Below are positions 9,083 to 16,732 of a stretch of 38,025 nt of DNA, piece by piece. The position numbers were made by a program, and so were the translations under genes. The DNA comes from Pseudomonas sp. SDI. GTDB taxonomy: Bacteria; Pseudomonadota; Gammaproteobacteria; Pseudomonadales; Pseudomonadaceae. The stretch's first letter is position 1. Every line of letters starts with the position of its first letter. The notes beneath the pieces were generated by a model. It ran no database searches and was not told where the DNA came from. It saw nothing but the letters and a program-made list of their open reading frames with translations. The DNA lies in the NCBI RefSeq assembly GCF_003105155.1, contig NZ_QETK01000043.1, forward strand, positions 1-38,025. The letters run 5' to 3'.

Positions 9083-9315
9083 GCTGCAAGGAGCTGGTCG
9101 CCTGTGCCAGCGATTACCTGGACGGGCAGCAGGGATTCGCGCAATACCTGCGTACCCGCCAGCACCTGCTGCTGTGCCGGCACTGCCGGCGGTTCATCCG
9201 CCAGTTGCGCCTGACCCAGGCCACCCTGCGCGCCTTGCCGCAGGCGCCGGTAGACGATGCCGAGTCGATCGTCCAGCGCATGCACGCCGAGTACCAGCGC
9301 CATAAAAAACCCTGA
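9076..9315 (+). CDS. Small zinc-finger-type putative anti-sigma factor
   Basis: A 79-residue soluble protein overlapping the sigma gene by 7 bp. It has the layout of a mycothiol/ZAS-type zinc-binding anti-sigma domain: a Cys near the N-terminus (SCKEL), a helix with YLDGQQG, then H-x3-C-x2-C (HLLLCRHC) at residues 30-37, followed by RRFIRQL. There is no membrane segment, so it would be a cytoplasmic anti-sigma. By analogy with RsrA/ChrR-type factors, zinc or thiol chemistry at the HxxxCxxC motif could control sigma release. Pairing with the sigma gene is inferred from overlap and order. A short zf-HC2 protein without anti-sigma function is the alternative. Confidence 0.75.
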   Translation: MLSCKELVACASDYLDGQQGFAQYLRTRQHLLLCRHCRRFIRQLRLTQATLRALPQAPVDDAESIVQRMHAEYQRHKKP

Positions 9316-9354
9316 AACGTGTCTGCAAGGCCCGTGTGGCGGGCGTTCCACGTT
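9316..9354. other. Two-tier stem-loop after the sigma/anti-sigma genes
   Basis: AACGTG (9316-9321) pairs with CACGTT (9349-9354), and an inner stem GCCCG (9330-9334) pairs with CGGGC (9340-9344). It starts directly at the end of the anti-sigma gene. No uridine run follows, so it is more likely an mRNA 3'-end stabiliser than a classic intrinsic terminator. Confidence 0.45.
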
Positions 9355-9381
9355 ATTCACATTCGAAGTAAAAAAGTTCCG

Positions 9382-9425
9382 CTGTCACAAAATCTTTATC
9401 TAACAGCCACTAATCTGACATGCCC
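9382..9425 (+). promoter_or_regulatory. Candidate Pho box array upstream of the porin gene
   Basis: Units spaced exactly 11 bp start at 9382 (CTGTCACAAAA), 9393 (TCTTTATCTAA), 9404 (CAGCCACTAAT) and 9415 (CTGACATGCCC). The PhoB consensus is a tandem 11-bp unit, CTGTCAT plus an AT-rich spacer. The first and last units match 6 of 7 core bases each; the middle two are weak. The array ends about 90 bp before the start codon of an OprP/OprO-like porin, a classic PhoB target. The match is by eye. Confidence 0.55.
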
Positions 9426-9515
9426 CCCCGCCAAGATTCCTCCCCAGCACAAGTGGCCTGAGCCGCGTGTTTTTTCAACGTAATCAAGACCATAAACGTT
9501 AGGGGAGCAACTTCG

Positions 9516-10829
9516 ATGATCCGTAAGCACTTCGCCGGTTTCGCAGCCAGCGCTTTGGCTATGGCCGTTACCGCCCAGGCTTTCGCGGGTACCGTGACCA
9601 CCGACGGCGCCGATATCGTAGTCAAGACCAAGGGTGGCCTCGAGGTCGCTACCACCGACAAGGAATTCAGCTTCAAGCTGGGCGGTCGGATCCAGGCTGA
9701 CTACAGCCGTTTCGACGGTTTCTACACCAATAACGGCGACACCGCCGACGCCGGCTACTTCCGTCGTGCCTATCTGGAACTGGGCGGTGTGATGTACACC
9801 GACTGGGCCTACCAGATCGCCTACGACTTCTCGCACAACTCCGGCGGTGACAACCGTGCCGAAGACGGTTACTTCGACGAAGCGTCGCTGGCTTACAACG
9901 GCTTCAAGCCGGTTTCGATCAAGGTGGGTCGTTTCGACCCTGAGTTCGGCCTGGAAAAAGCCACCAGCTCCAAGTGGGTGACGGCTCAGGAACGTACCGC
10001 TGCCTATGATCTGGTCGACTGGACCAACGGCCACAACGGCGGTTTCGGTATCCAGGCGTCGGGTAACGCGGGCGACTCGCTGTACGGCTCGGTTGGCTTG
10101 TTCGCCAAGGACGCTACCAACCAGGCCAAGGACGGCGACAGCACCAAGCAGTTCAACCTGCGCGGTGTCTTCGCCCCGATGCACGATGCTGGCAACGTGC
10201 TGCACTTCGGCGTCAACTACGCCCAGCGCGATCTTTCCGACACCGCTTTCGATGGCCGTATCCGCAGCCGCCTGGGCATGCGTGGGGTCAGCACCGACGG
10301 TGGCCAGGACGCCGGCACCAACGGCAACCGCCTGACCTTGGGCGGCGCCAACAACACCCCGGCCGGTGCCTACGACACTGACAAGGCTCTGGGTCTGGAA
10401 GCCGCCTTCGCCACGGGCCCGTTCTCGGTGCAGGGCGAGTACGTCAAGCGTGACGTGCAAGCTGACGGCGCAGCCTTCAAGGACATCAAGGCTGACGGTT
10501 ACTACGGTCAGGTGGCTTACACCCTCACCGGCGAAGCGCGTGGCTACAAGCTCGGCAAGTTCGACAGCATCAAGCCGTCGAACAAGCAGATCGGCGCCTG
10601 GGAAGTGTTCTACCGCTACGACCACCTGAGCGTCGATGACGACAACGGTGCGTTCAACAACATCAGCGACGTTGAAGGCAAGGTGCACAACGTCGGTCTG
10701 AACTGGTATGCCAACGAGTCGATCAAACTCAGCGGTGTGTACGTCAAGGCCAAGGTCGACAACGCGAAAAACGCTGCCGGCGACGACAGCGGCGACGGTT
10801 TCGTGATGCGCGCGCAGTACGTGTTCTAA
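9516..10829 (+). CDS. Phosphate-selective porin, OprP/OprO family
   Basis: A 437-residue outer-membrane beta-barrel porin. The first 24 residues are a signal peptide (basic start, hydrophobic core, AQAFA cleavage region). The mature part opens with the family's hydrophilic strand and KLGGRIQADY. It continues with alternating barrel strands, including RRAYLELGG, KVGRFDPEFGLE and a final MRAQYVF, whose terminal Phe is the BAM recognition residue. Length matches OprP (440) and OprO. By family it forms a trimeric anion channel selective for phosphate or polyphosphate. Ribosome-binding site AGGGGAG lies just upstream. Upstream sits a Pho-box-like array, and a strong terminator follows, so it is probably a monocistronic, phosphate-starvation gene. 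Phosphate versus pyrophosphate preference is not readable here. Confidence 0.9.
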   Translation: MIRKHFAGFAASALAMAVTAQAFAGTVTTDGADIVVKTKGGLEVATTDKEFSFKLGGRIQADYSRFDGFYTNNGDTADAGYFRRAYLELGGVMYTDWAYQIAYDFSHNSGGDNRAEDGYFDEASLAYNGFKPVSIKVGRFDPEFGLEKATSSKWVTAQERTAAYDLVDWTNGHNGGFGIQASGNAGDSLYGSVGLFAKDATNQAKDGDSTKQFNLRGVFAPMHDAGNVLHFGVNYAQRDLSDTAFDGRIRSRLGMRGVSTDGGQDAGTNGNRLTLGGANNTPAGAYDTDKALGLEAAFATGPFSVQGEYVKRDVQADGAAFKDIKADGYYGQVAYTLTGEARGYKLGKFDSIKPSNKQIGAWEVFYRYDHLSVDDDNGAFNNISDVEGKVHNVGLNWYANESIKLSGVYVKAKVDNAKNAAGDDSGDGFVMRAQYVF

Positions 10830-10858
10830 CGCAACGCTCCTTCATCCGTTAAATCTTC

Positions 10859-10884
10859 AGCCCCACTTCGGTGGGGCTTTTTTT
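10859..10884 (+). terminator. Intrinsic terminator of the porin gene
   Basis: AGCCCCAC-TTCG-GTGGGGCT is a perfect 8-bp stem with a stable TTCG tetraloop, immediately followed by seven T residues. It lies 29 bp after the porin stop codon. Confidence 0.95.
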
Positions 10885-10912
10885 CGCCCGCGCGAGGGGG
10901 CAGACTGCGCGG

Positions 10913-12037
10913 ATGCCGAACCTTATCCTGCAACAGCTCGCCGATATCGATGCCGCCGCCTGGGACGCCCTGGTGCCTGCGGCACAACCGTTTCTATGCC
11001 ATGCCTTCCTGCGTAGCCTGGAGGACAGCGGCAGTGTCAGCCGGCACACAGGCTGGCTGCCGGCGCACCGGCTGCACACCGATGCCGATGGCGTGCTCCA
11101 GGCCGCGTTCCCGGCCTATGTGAAAACCCATTCGTTTGGTGAGTACGTGTTCGACCACGGCTGGGCGGACGCCTGCGCCCGCGCCGGGATCGACTACTAC
11201 CCCAAATTGCTCTGTGCCGTGCCGTTTTCGCCGGTGAGCGGCGCGCGTTTGCTCGGTGACCCAGCGGCGGTGGCCGAATTGCTCGATGACGCTACCGAGG
11301 CGCTGTTCGACCAGGGCCTGTCGGGGCTGCACGTGAACTTCACCGATGCGCAGGCCGATGCCGTGCTGCACGGGCGCGAGGGCTGGATGGAGCGCCTGGG
11401 GTGCCAGTTCCACTGGCGCAACGAGGGCTACCGCGACTTTCAGGACTTCCTCGACCGACTCAGTTCGCGCAAGCGCAAGCAGATGCGCAAGGAGCGCGAG
11501 CAAGTCGCCGGGCAGGGCATCGAGTTCCGCTGGTACCACGGTGCCGAGCTGAGCGAGGCGCAGTGGGATTTCGTCTATGCCTGTTATGCCAATACCTACG
11601 CGGTGCGGCGTCGCCCGCCGTACCTGACACGCAACTTCTTCAGCCTGCTGGCCGAGCGCATGCCCGAGGCGATTCGGGTGGTGATGGCGCTACAGGCCGG
11701 GCGGGCGGTGGCGATGGCCTTCAGTCTGGTCGGGGGCGACAGCCTGTATGGGCGCTATTGGGGCTGCCTGGCCGAGTTTGATCGGCTGCATTTCGAGACG
11801 TGCTTCTATCAAGGGATGGATTTTGCCATCGCCGAGGGTTTACAGCGCTTCGATGCCGGGGCGCAGGGCGAACACAAGCTGATTCGCGGTTTCGAACCGG
11901 TGATCACCCGCTCCTGGCATTACTTGCTGCACCCAGGGTTGCGGGCGGCGGTGGCGGATTTTCTCGCGCAGGAGCGGCTGGGGGTGTTGGGATATGCCGA
12001 GGAGGCGCGCCTGGCTTTGCCGTTTCGCCAGGCTTGA
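10913..12037 (+). CDS. FemAB/GNAT-like protein of the DUF482 (PF04339) family
   Basis: A 374-residue soluble protein with features of the DUF482 'peptidogalycan biosynthesis' family, which has a double GNAT-like fold. Recognisable blocks are FLCHAFLRSLEDSGS near the N-terminus, YYPKLLCAVPFSPVSGARLL in the middle, RKRKQMRKEREQV around residue 185, and the C-terminal GRYWGCLAEFDRLHFE and GAQGEHKLIRGFEP blocks. Biochemical function is not established; an acyl- or aminoacyl-transferase is inferred from the fold. Start 10913 begins the conserved part. GAGGGGG lies 12 bases upstream, somewhat far. The gene is convergent with the following ABC exporter gene, with only 21 bp between the stops. A similar gene next to OprP/OprO-type porins is recalled from other pseudomonads. 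Confidence 0.8.
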   Translation: MPNLILQQLADIDAAAWDALVPAAQPFLCHAFLRSLEDSGSVSRHTGWLPAHRLHTDADGVLQAAFPAYVKTHSFGEYVFDHGWADACARAGIDYYPKLLCAVPFSPVSGARLLGDPAAVAELLDDATEALFDQGLSGLHVNFTDAQADAVLHGREGWMERLGCQFHWRNEGYRDFQDFLDRLSSRKRKQMRKEREQVAGQGIEFRWYHGAELSEAQWDFVYACYANTYAVRRRPPYLTRNFFSLLAERMPEAIRVVMALQAGRAVAMAFSLVGGDSLYGRYWGCLAEFDRLHFETCFYQGMDFAIAEGLQRFDAGAQGEHKLIRGFEPVITRSWHYLLHPGLRAAVADFLAQERLGVLGYAEEARLALPFRQA

Positions 12038-12040
12038 AGG

Positions 12041-12058
12041 CCTCATCGCGGGATGAGG
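12041..12058. terminator. Bidirectional hairpin between convergent genes
   Basis: CCTCATC-GCGG-GATGAGG, a perfect 7-bp stem with a 4-base loop, fills nearly the whole 21-bp gap between two convergent stop codons. No T run flanks it on either strand, so termination strength is uncertain; it may act as a 3'-end stabiliser for both mRNAs. Confidence 0.45.
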
Positions 12059-13891
12059 TCAGTCGACCCCGACAAAGCCACCGGTCTGGTGATGCCACAA
12101 CCGCGCATACAGGCCCTGCTGGGCCAGCAGTTCGCTGTGGCTGCCGACCTCGGCTATCTGGCCTTTCTCCAGCACCACCAGCCGGTCCATCCGGGCAATG
12201 GTCGACAGGCGGTGGGCAATCGCGATCACCGTCTTGCCTTGCATCAGGGTTTCCAGGCTCTCCTGAATCGCCGCCTCAACCTCCGAGTCCAGCGCCGAGG
12301 TCGCCTCGTCCATGATCAGGATCGGCGCGTTCTTCAGTAGCACCCGGGCAATCGCGATACGCTGGCGCTGACCACCCGACAGCTTCACCCCACGTTCGCC
12401 GACATGCGCGTCGAAACCGGTATGCCCCTGGGCATCGGACAGCTGTGGAATGAACTCGTCGGCCCGCGCCCGGCGCACCGCTTCCCACACCTGCTCCTCG
12501 CTGGCATCCGGGCGGCCGTACAGCAGGTTGTCGCGGATCGAGCGATGCAGCAGCGAGGTGTCCTGGGTAATCATGCCGATCTGCGCGCGCAGGCTGGCCT
12601 GGCTGACATGGGCGATGTCCTGACCATCGATCAGGATCCGCCCGCTATCCAGGTCGTACAGACGCAGCAACAGGTTGACCAGGGTCGACTTGCCTGCCCC
12701 CGACGGCCCGATCAGGCCGATCTTTTCGCCAGGGCGGATATCCAGGTTGAGGTTGTCGATGACCCGGCTGCCCTTGCCGTAATGGAAGTCGACATTCTCG
12801 AACTTCACCGCGCCGCGCGTCACCTTCAGTGCCGGCGCATTCGGCAGGTCGGTCACCGTGACCGGCTGGGCGATGGTCTGCAGGCCATCCTGGACCATGC
12901 CGATGTTCTCGAAGATGCCGTTGACCACCCACATGATCCAGCCCGACATGTTGACGATGCGAATCACCAGGCCGGTGGCCAGGGCAATCGCCCCGACCGT
13001 GATCAGCGACTGCGTCCATAGCCACAGCGCAAGTCCGGTGGTGGTCACGATCAGCAGACCGTTGAGGCTGGTGATGACGATGTCCATGCTGGTAATGACG
13101 CGGCTGGCCAGTTGGGTTTTCTCGGTCTGCTCGCGAATTGCCTCGCGGGCGTACTGGCGCTCGTAGTCGGTGTGGGCGAACAGCTTGAGCGTAGCGATGT
13201 TGGTGTAGCCGTCGACGATGCGCCCCATCAGCTTGGAGCGCGCGTCGGAGGAAATCACCGCACGGGCCTTCACCCGTGGCACGAAGTAGTACAGCGCGCC
13301 GCTGTAGCCGGCGATCCAGGCCAGCAACGGCAGCATCAGCCGCCAGTCGGCTTCGGCGAACAGCACCAGCGCACTGAGCGCATAGATGACCACGTGCCAC
13401 AGCGCATCCACTGCCTGCACCGCCGAATCGCGTAGCGAGTTGCCGGTTTGCATGATGCGCTGGGCGATGCGCCCGGCGAAGTCGCTCTGGAAGAAGTTCA
13501 GGCTCTGCTTGAGCACGTAGTTGTGGTTTTGCCAGCGGATCAGGCTGGTCATGCCCGGGCTGATGGTCTGGTGCACCAGCAGGTCGTGCAGGCCGGTGAA
13601 GATTGGTCGCAACAGCAGCGTCACCACCAGCATCCAGGTCAGCTCGGCGGCGTGCTCGCTGAAGAAGTTGACGTTCGGTGCGCCCTGGGCCAGGTCGATG
13701 ATCCGGCTCAGGTAGCTGAACAGCGCCACCTCGATCAGCGCACCGATCAGGCCGACCACCAGCAGCACGGCGAAACTCGGCCAGACCTGGCGCAGGTAGT
13801 ACAGGTAGAAGGGCAGCACCTTGCCAGGCGGCGCCGCCGTCGGCGCTTCACGGAAGATATCGATCAACTGCTCGAAGCGGCGGAACAACAT
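12059..13891 (-). CDS. ABC exporter half-transporter (ABCB/MsbA type)
   Basis: A 610-residue fused permease-ATPase. Six hydrophobic segments lie within the first 330 residues (for example FAVLLVVGLIGALIEVALF and TLLLRPIFTGLHDLLVHQ). The nucleotide-binding domain follows, with Walker A GPSGAGKST, signature LSGGQRQRIAIAR, Walker B ILIMDEATSALD and the H-loop AIAHRLST. All catalytic residues are present. Start 13891 has AGGAGT upstream and places the protein at normal family length; an in-frame ATG further up would run into the spacer. It is the last gene of a LysR-hydrolase-PpiA-ABC unit, 68 bp behind ppiA. P. aeruginosa PA3228 is the recalled syntenic counterpart. The substrate is unknown: a lipid or a drug is typical for the group. 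Confidence 0.88.
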   Translation of the reverse strand: MLFRRFEQLIDIFREAPTAAPPGKVLPFYLYYLRQVWPSFAVLLVVGLIGALIEVALFSYLSRIIDLAQGAPNVNFFSEHAAELTWMLVVTLLLRPIFTGLHDLLVHQTISPGMTSLIRWQNHNYVLKQSLNFFQSDFAGRIAQRIMQTGNSLRDSAVQAVDALWHVVIYALSALVLFAEADWRLMLPLLAWIAGYSGALYYFVPRVKARAVISSDARSKLMGRIVDGYTNIATLKLFAHTDYERQYAREAIREQTEKTQLASRVITSMDIVITSLNGLLIVTTTGLALWLWTQSLITVGAIALATGLVIRIVNMSGWIMWVVNGIFENIGMVQDGLQTIAQPVTVTDLPNAPALKVTRGAVKFENVDFHYGKGSRVIDNLNLDIRPGEKIGLIGPSGAGKSTLVNLLLRLYDLDSGRILIDGQDIAHVSQASLRAQIGMITQDTSLLHRSIRDNLLYGRPDASEEQVWEAVRRARADEFIPQLSDAQGHTGFDAHVGERGVKLSGGQRQRIAIARVLLKNAPILIMDEATSALDSEVEAAIQESLETLMQGKTVIAIAHRLSTIARMDRLVVLEKGQIAEVGSHSELLAQQGLYARLWHHQTGGFVGVD

Positions 13892-13959
13892 GAAAGCGGT
13901 AACTCCTGTTAGCGTTGCGCCCCGGCCGGTCGCGGTGCACATCCCTGTGCCCGCGTGGC

Positions 13960-14517
13960 TCAGTCGAGGCGTTTGGCGGATTTGATCAGGATCGGGTCGA
14001 CCGGTACGTCGGCCATGCCCTGTTTCCGGGTGGTTTGTACATTGACGATCTGGTCGACCACATCCATGCCCTTGACCACTTTGGCGAATACCGCGTAACC
14101 GGCATCGCGCCCCGGGTCGAGGAAGGCATTGTCGGCCACGTTGATGAAGAACTGGCTGGTCGCCGAGTTCGGGTTCGAGGTGCGCGCCATCGATAGTGTG
14201 CCGCGGGTGTTATGCAGGCCATTGCTGGCTTCGTTGCGGATCGGGTCCTGGGTTGGCTTCTGCTGCATCTGCGCGGTGAAACCGCCACCCTGAACCATGA
14301 AACCCGGGATCACCCGGTGGAAGATGGTGTTGGAGTAGAAGCCGCTGTCGACATAGGCCAGGAAATTCTTGCTGCTGATCGGCGCCTTGATGGTGTCCAG
14401 TTCCACTTCGATCTGCCCGAAGCTGGTGTCGAGCAGGACATGCGGTTGCTTGTCGGCAGCCATCAGGCTGGTGGCAAACGCGACGGAGCAGGCGGCCAGG
14501 AGAATTTTTTTCAGCAT
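13960..14517 (-). CDS. ppiA: Periplasmic cyclophilin-type peptidyl-prolyl isomerase
   Basis: A 185-residue protein with a signal peptide of about 20 residues (LLAACSVAFATSLMAA) followed by a cyclophilin domain of the short bacterial type. Core motifs are FHRVIPGFMVQGGGF, with the catalytic Arg, and SQFFINVADNAFLD, followed by AVFAKVVKGMDVVDQI. It would accelerate cis-trans isomerisation of prolines in exported proteins. Its start overlaps the upstream hydrolase gene by 7 bp, indicating translational coupling. Length matches E. coli PpiA (190). Confidence 0.93.
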   Translation of the reverse strand: MLKKILLAACSVAFATSLMAADKQPHVLLDTSFGQIEVELDTIKAPISSKNFLAYVDSGFYSNTIFHRVIPGFMVQGGGFTAQMQQKPTQDPIRNEASNGLHNTRGTLSMARTSNPNSATSQFFINVADNAFLDPGRDAGYAVFAKVVKGMDVVDQIVNVQTTRKQGMADVPVDPILIKSAKRLD

Positions 14518-15326
14518 GAACTCAATGTTCCTTGAGAGGTGGTTGTTGCCGCAGCCAGAAACTGCAGCAGGGTCTGGTTGAAGCGCTGGGGCTGATCCAG
14601 CGGCGTAGCGTGCCGTGAATCTTCGATGACCGCCAGTCGTGCCTGGGGAATCAGGCTGACGTAGCGCTCCTTGAGTGATACCGGGGTGTAGTCATGGTCG
14701 GCGCTGATGACCAGTGTAGGACAGCGAATACGCCCGAGGCGTTCCAGCACGCCCCAGCCGACAATCGCGTCGAAACTGGCCAGATAGGCGCGTTTGTCGT
14801 TGCGCGCCCAGCGTTCGGCCATCGTGCGCCGCAGGTCGGCCTGCTCGGGTTTGGGGAACAGCCGCGCGGCCAGGCCCTTGCCGATGGTGTTCAGGCTCAG
14901 CAGGCGGCCCAGGCTCCAGCGCTTGGCCCACTGCCAGTAGTCGTCGCGGCTGCGCACCTTCACCTCCGGTGCGCTGTTGACGATGCACAGGCTGCGCAGC
15001 CAGTCGGGGTGATCGACCGCGAACTGGAAGCTGACCATGCCGCCCATGGACAGCCCGACAAGGTGCACCGGGCCGGTATTGAGGTGTTCCAGCAGGGCCA
15101 TCAGGTCGGCGCTGAAGCCGGCGATGCTGTAGCGTTCGCGGGGTTTGTCGGAGCGCCCGTGGCCGCGCAGGTCGAGCAGGATCAGGCGGTAATGACCGGC
15201 CAGTGCGGCGATTTGCAGCTCCCAGTCCTGGCAGCTCGACCCCAGCCCGTGCAGCAGTACCAGGGGCGCGCCCTGGCCATATTCCTCGTAGTGCAGCGAG
15301 CAACCTTCGTGTTCGAAGTAGGCCAT
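14511..15326 (-). CDS. Alpha/beta-fold hydrolase
   Basis: A 271-residue single-domain hydrolase. The oxyanion-hole motif LLHGLGSS is near residue 25, the nucleophile elbow GLSMGG near 95, the acidic residue in SADHDYTP near 210, and the catalytic His in EDSRHATPLDQP near 240. The full Ser-Asp-His triad is therefore present. There is no signal peptide, so it acts in the cytoplasm. Substrate is unknown; 3-oxoadipate enol-lactonase-like or ester hydrolase annotations would be common but unsupported. It lies 11 bp after the LysR regulator and overlaps ppiA by 7 bp. Confidence 0.85.
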   Translation of the reverse strand: MAYFEHEGCSLHYEEYGQGAPLVLLHGLGSSCQDWELQIAALAGHYRLILLDLRGHGRSDKPRERYSIAGFSADLMALLEHLNTGPVHLVGLSMGGMVSFQFAVDHPDWLRSLCIVNSAPEVKVRSRDDYWQWAKRWSLGRLLSLNTIGKGLAARLFPKPEQADLRRTMAERWARNDKRAYLASFDAIVGWGVLERLGRIRCPTLVISADHDYTPVSLKERYVSLIPQARLAVIEDSRHATPLDQPQRFNQTLLQFLAAATTTSQGTLSSC

Positions 15327-15337
15327 GGCGAATCCTT

Positions 15338-16261
15338 TCAGGCTTGGGCAGGGGCGGCGAAGGGCACGTCCAGCGGCGCGGTATCGAAGTTGCGCAGCAA
15401 CTCGATGAGGATCTGCGTGGCCGGGCCCAGGGGTTTGTCCTTGTTCGAGTAAAGGTAGAACAGCGGATGGCGACTGCCACCCTGATCCAGTGGCAACGGC
15501 TTGAGCACGCCCTCGCGCAGCTCGCGCTCGATCAGGTGGCGCGGCAGCCAGGCGAAGCCCAGGCCGCTGCTGACGAAGGTGGCGGCGGTGGCCAGGCTGC
15601 CGACCGTCCAGCGCTGTTCGGCACCGAGCCAGCCGACGTCGCGCGGCTGGGCGCGGCCAGAGTCGCGGATCACCACCTGCAGCTGGCTTTCCAGGTCCTG
15701 GAAGCTCAGTTCGCGGCCGAGGCGGTGCAGGCTGTGTTCGGGGTGGGCAACGGCGACGAACTCCACCGCGCTGAGCTCGGTGCCGAGGTAGCCGGAAATG
15801 TTGAAGCCGCTGATGGCCAGGTCGGCAATGCCTTCGTGCAGGACTTCCTCGACCCCGGACAGTACCTCTTCACGCAGGCGCACCCGGCAACCACGACTTT
15901 GCGGCATGAACGCACTGAGCGCGCGGACCAGCCGGGCGTTGGGGTAGGCCGCGTCGACCACCAGGCGCACTTCGGCTTCCCAGCCTTGTTCCATGTGGTG
16001 AGCAAGGTCTTCGAGCTGGCTGGCCTGCTTGACCAGCTGCCGCGAGCGGCGCAGCAGCACGCTACCGGCTTCGGTGAGTACCGCCTTGCGCCCGTCGATG
16101 CGCAGCAACGGCACGCCGAGCTGGTCCTGCATACGCGCCACGGTATAGCTCACCGAGGACTGCGAACGGTGCAGCGCTTCGGCGGCCTGGGCAAACCCTC
16201 CGTGATCGACCACGGCTTGCAGGGTTCGCCATTGATCCAGGGTTACGCGTGGCGCTTTCAT
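15338..16261 (-). CDS. LysR-family transcriptional regulator (PA3225-like)
   Basis: A 307-residue LTTR. The winged helix-turn-helix spans about residues 5-65 (GGFAQAAEALHRSQSSVSYTVARMQDQLG). The effector-binding domain starts near residue 92 and includes YPNARLVRALSAFMPQSRG. It heads the operon with the hydrolase, ppiA and ABC exporter, and diverges from the small secreted protein and azoreductase genes, as I recall for P. aeruginosa PA3225. That protein has been described as a repressor affecting antibiotic resistance; whether this holds here is inference. The intergenic gap to the divergent gene is only 49 bp, so the regulator probably controls its own promoter. Confidence 0.88.
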   Translation of the reverse strand: MKAPRVTLDQWRTLQAVVDHGGFAQAAEALHRSQSSVSYTVARMQDQLGVPLLRIDGRKAVLTEAGSVLLRRSRQLVKQASQLEDLAHHMEQGWEAEVRLVVDAAYPNARLVRALSAFMPQSRGCRVRLREEVLSGVEEVLHEGIADLAISGFNISGYLGTELSAVEFVAVAHPEHSLHRLGRELSFQDLESQLQVVIRDSGRAQPRDVGWLGAEQRWTVGSLATAATFVSSGLGFAWLPRHLIERELREGVLKPLPLDQGGSRHPLFYLYSNKDKPLGPATQILIELLRNFDTAPLDVPFAAPAQA

Positions 16262-16310
16262 CTTCGGCTCCTGTTGTCCTAAGCTGGCGCTCTTTCATGG
16301 AGCGCGTCGT

Positions 16311-16625
16311 ATGAAGAAATGTTGTGCGGTATTGCTGGCCCTGTTGCCCCTCACGGCCATGGCCTATCCCATCGAGGTGGAAAAGACCGTGGACCGCGTC
16401 AAGCTCGACTACACCACCTACGACACCGACCGTGATATCGGTTCGATCAGCCTGAACAACTATGGCGAGGTGGCCGCCCAGTGCAAGGTGACGTTCCGCA
16501 ATGGCCCCGAGGCGCCGCGGGTACGCCGGGTGCAGGTGCCGGCGAAAAAAAGTGTCGATGTGACGGCCAAGTTCAACCGGGAAATCATCAAGCTGCGGGT
16601 AGCGGTGGATTGCTCGCCGCAATAA
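16311..16625 (+). CDS. Small secreted protein of unknown function
   Basis: A 104-residue protein with a clear signal peptide (KKCCAVLLALLPLTAMA, cleavage near residue 18). The mature domain of about 86 residues is beta-rich in appearance: DYTTYDTDRDIGSISLNNYG, then CKVTFRNGPEAP and a basic VRRVQVPAKKSVDV segment. It ends with a second Cys (VDCSPQ). The two mature Cys could form a disulphide. GGAG lies 8 bases before the start. Homologues are widespread in Pseudomonas as hypothetical proteins, sometimes carrying an erroneous phosphoglycerate kinase label, which this sequence does not support. It sits between the LysR gene and azoR; function unknown. Confidence 0.82.
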   Translation: MKKCCAVLLALLPLTAMAYPIEVEKTVDRVKLDYTTYDTDRDIGSISLNNYGEVAAQCKVTFRNGPEAPRVRRVQVPAKKSVDVTAKFNREIIKLRVAVDCSPQ

Positions 16626-16637
16626 AACAATTTAACT

Positions 16638-16678
16638 GATAGGTTGGACCCAGTTTTTACGCTTTTTTATCGATAGGT
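16638..16678. promoter_or_regulatory. Direct repeat GATAGGT in the azoR promoter
   Basis: GATAGGT occurs at 16638-16644 and 16672-16678, a spacing of 34 bp, with AT-rich sequence in between and the azoR start 54 bp downstream. It is a candidate regulator site, for instance for the nearby LysR protein. Binding is not established. Confidence 0.3.
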
Positions 16679-16732
16679 CAATCTTTAATCTTGTCTCCAT
16701 TGCGTTAGCCACTTCGCCACTGGAGGCACTTT

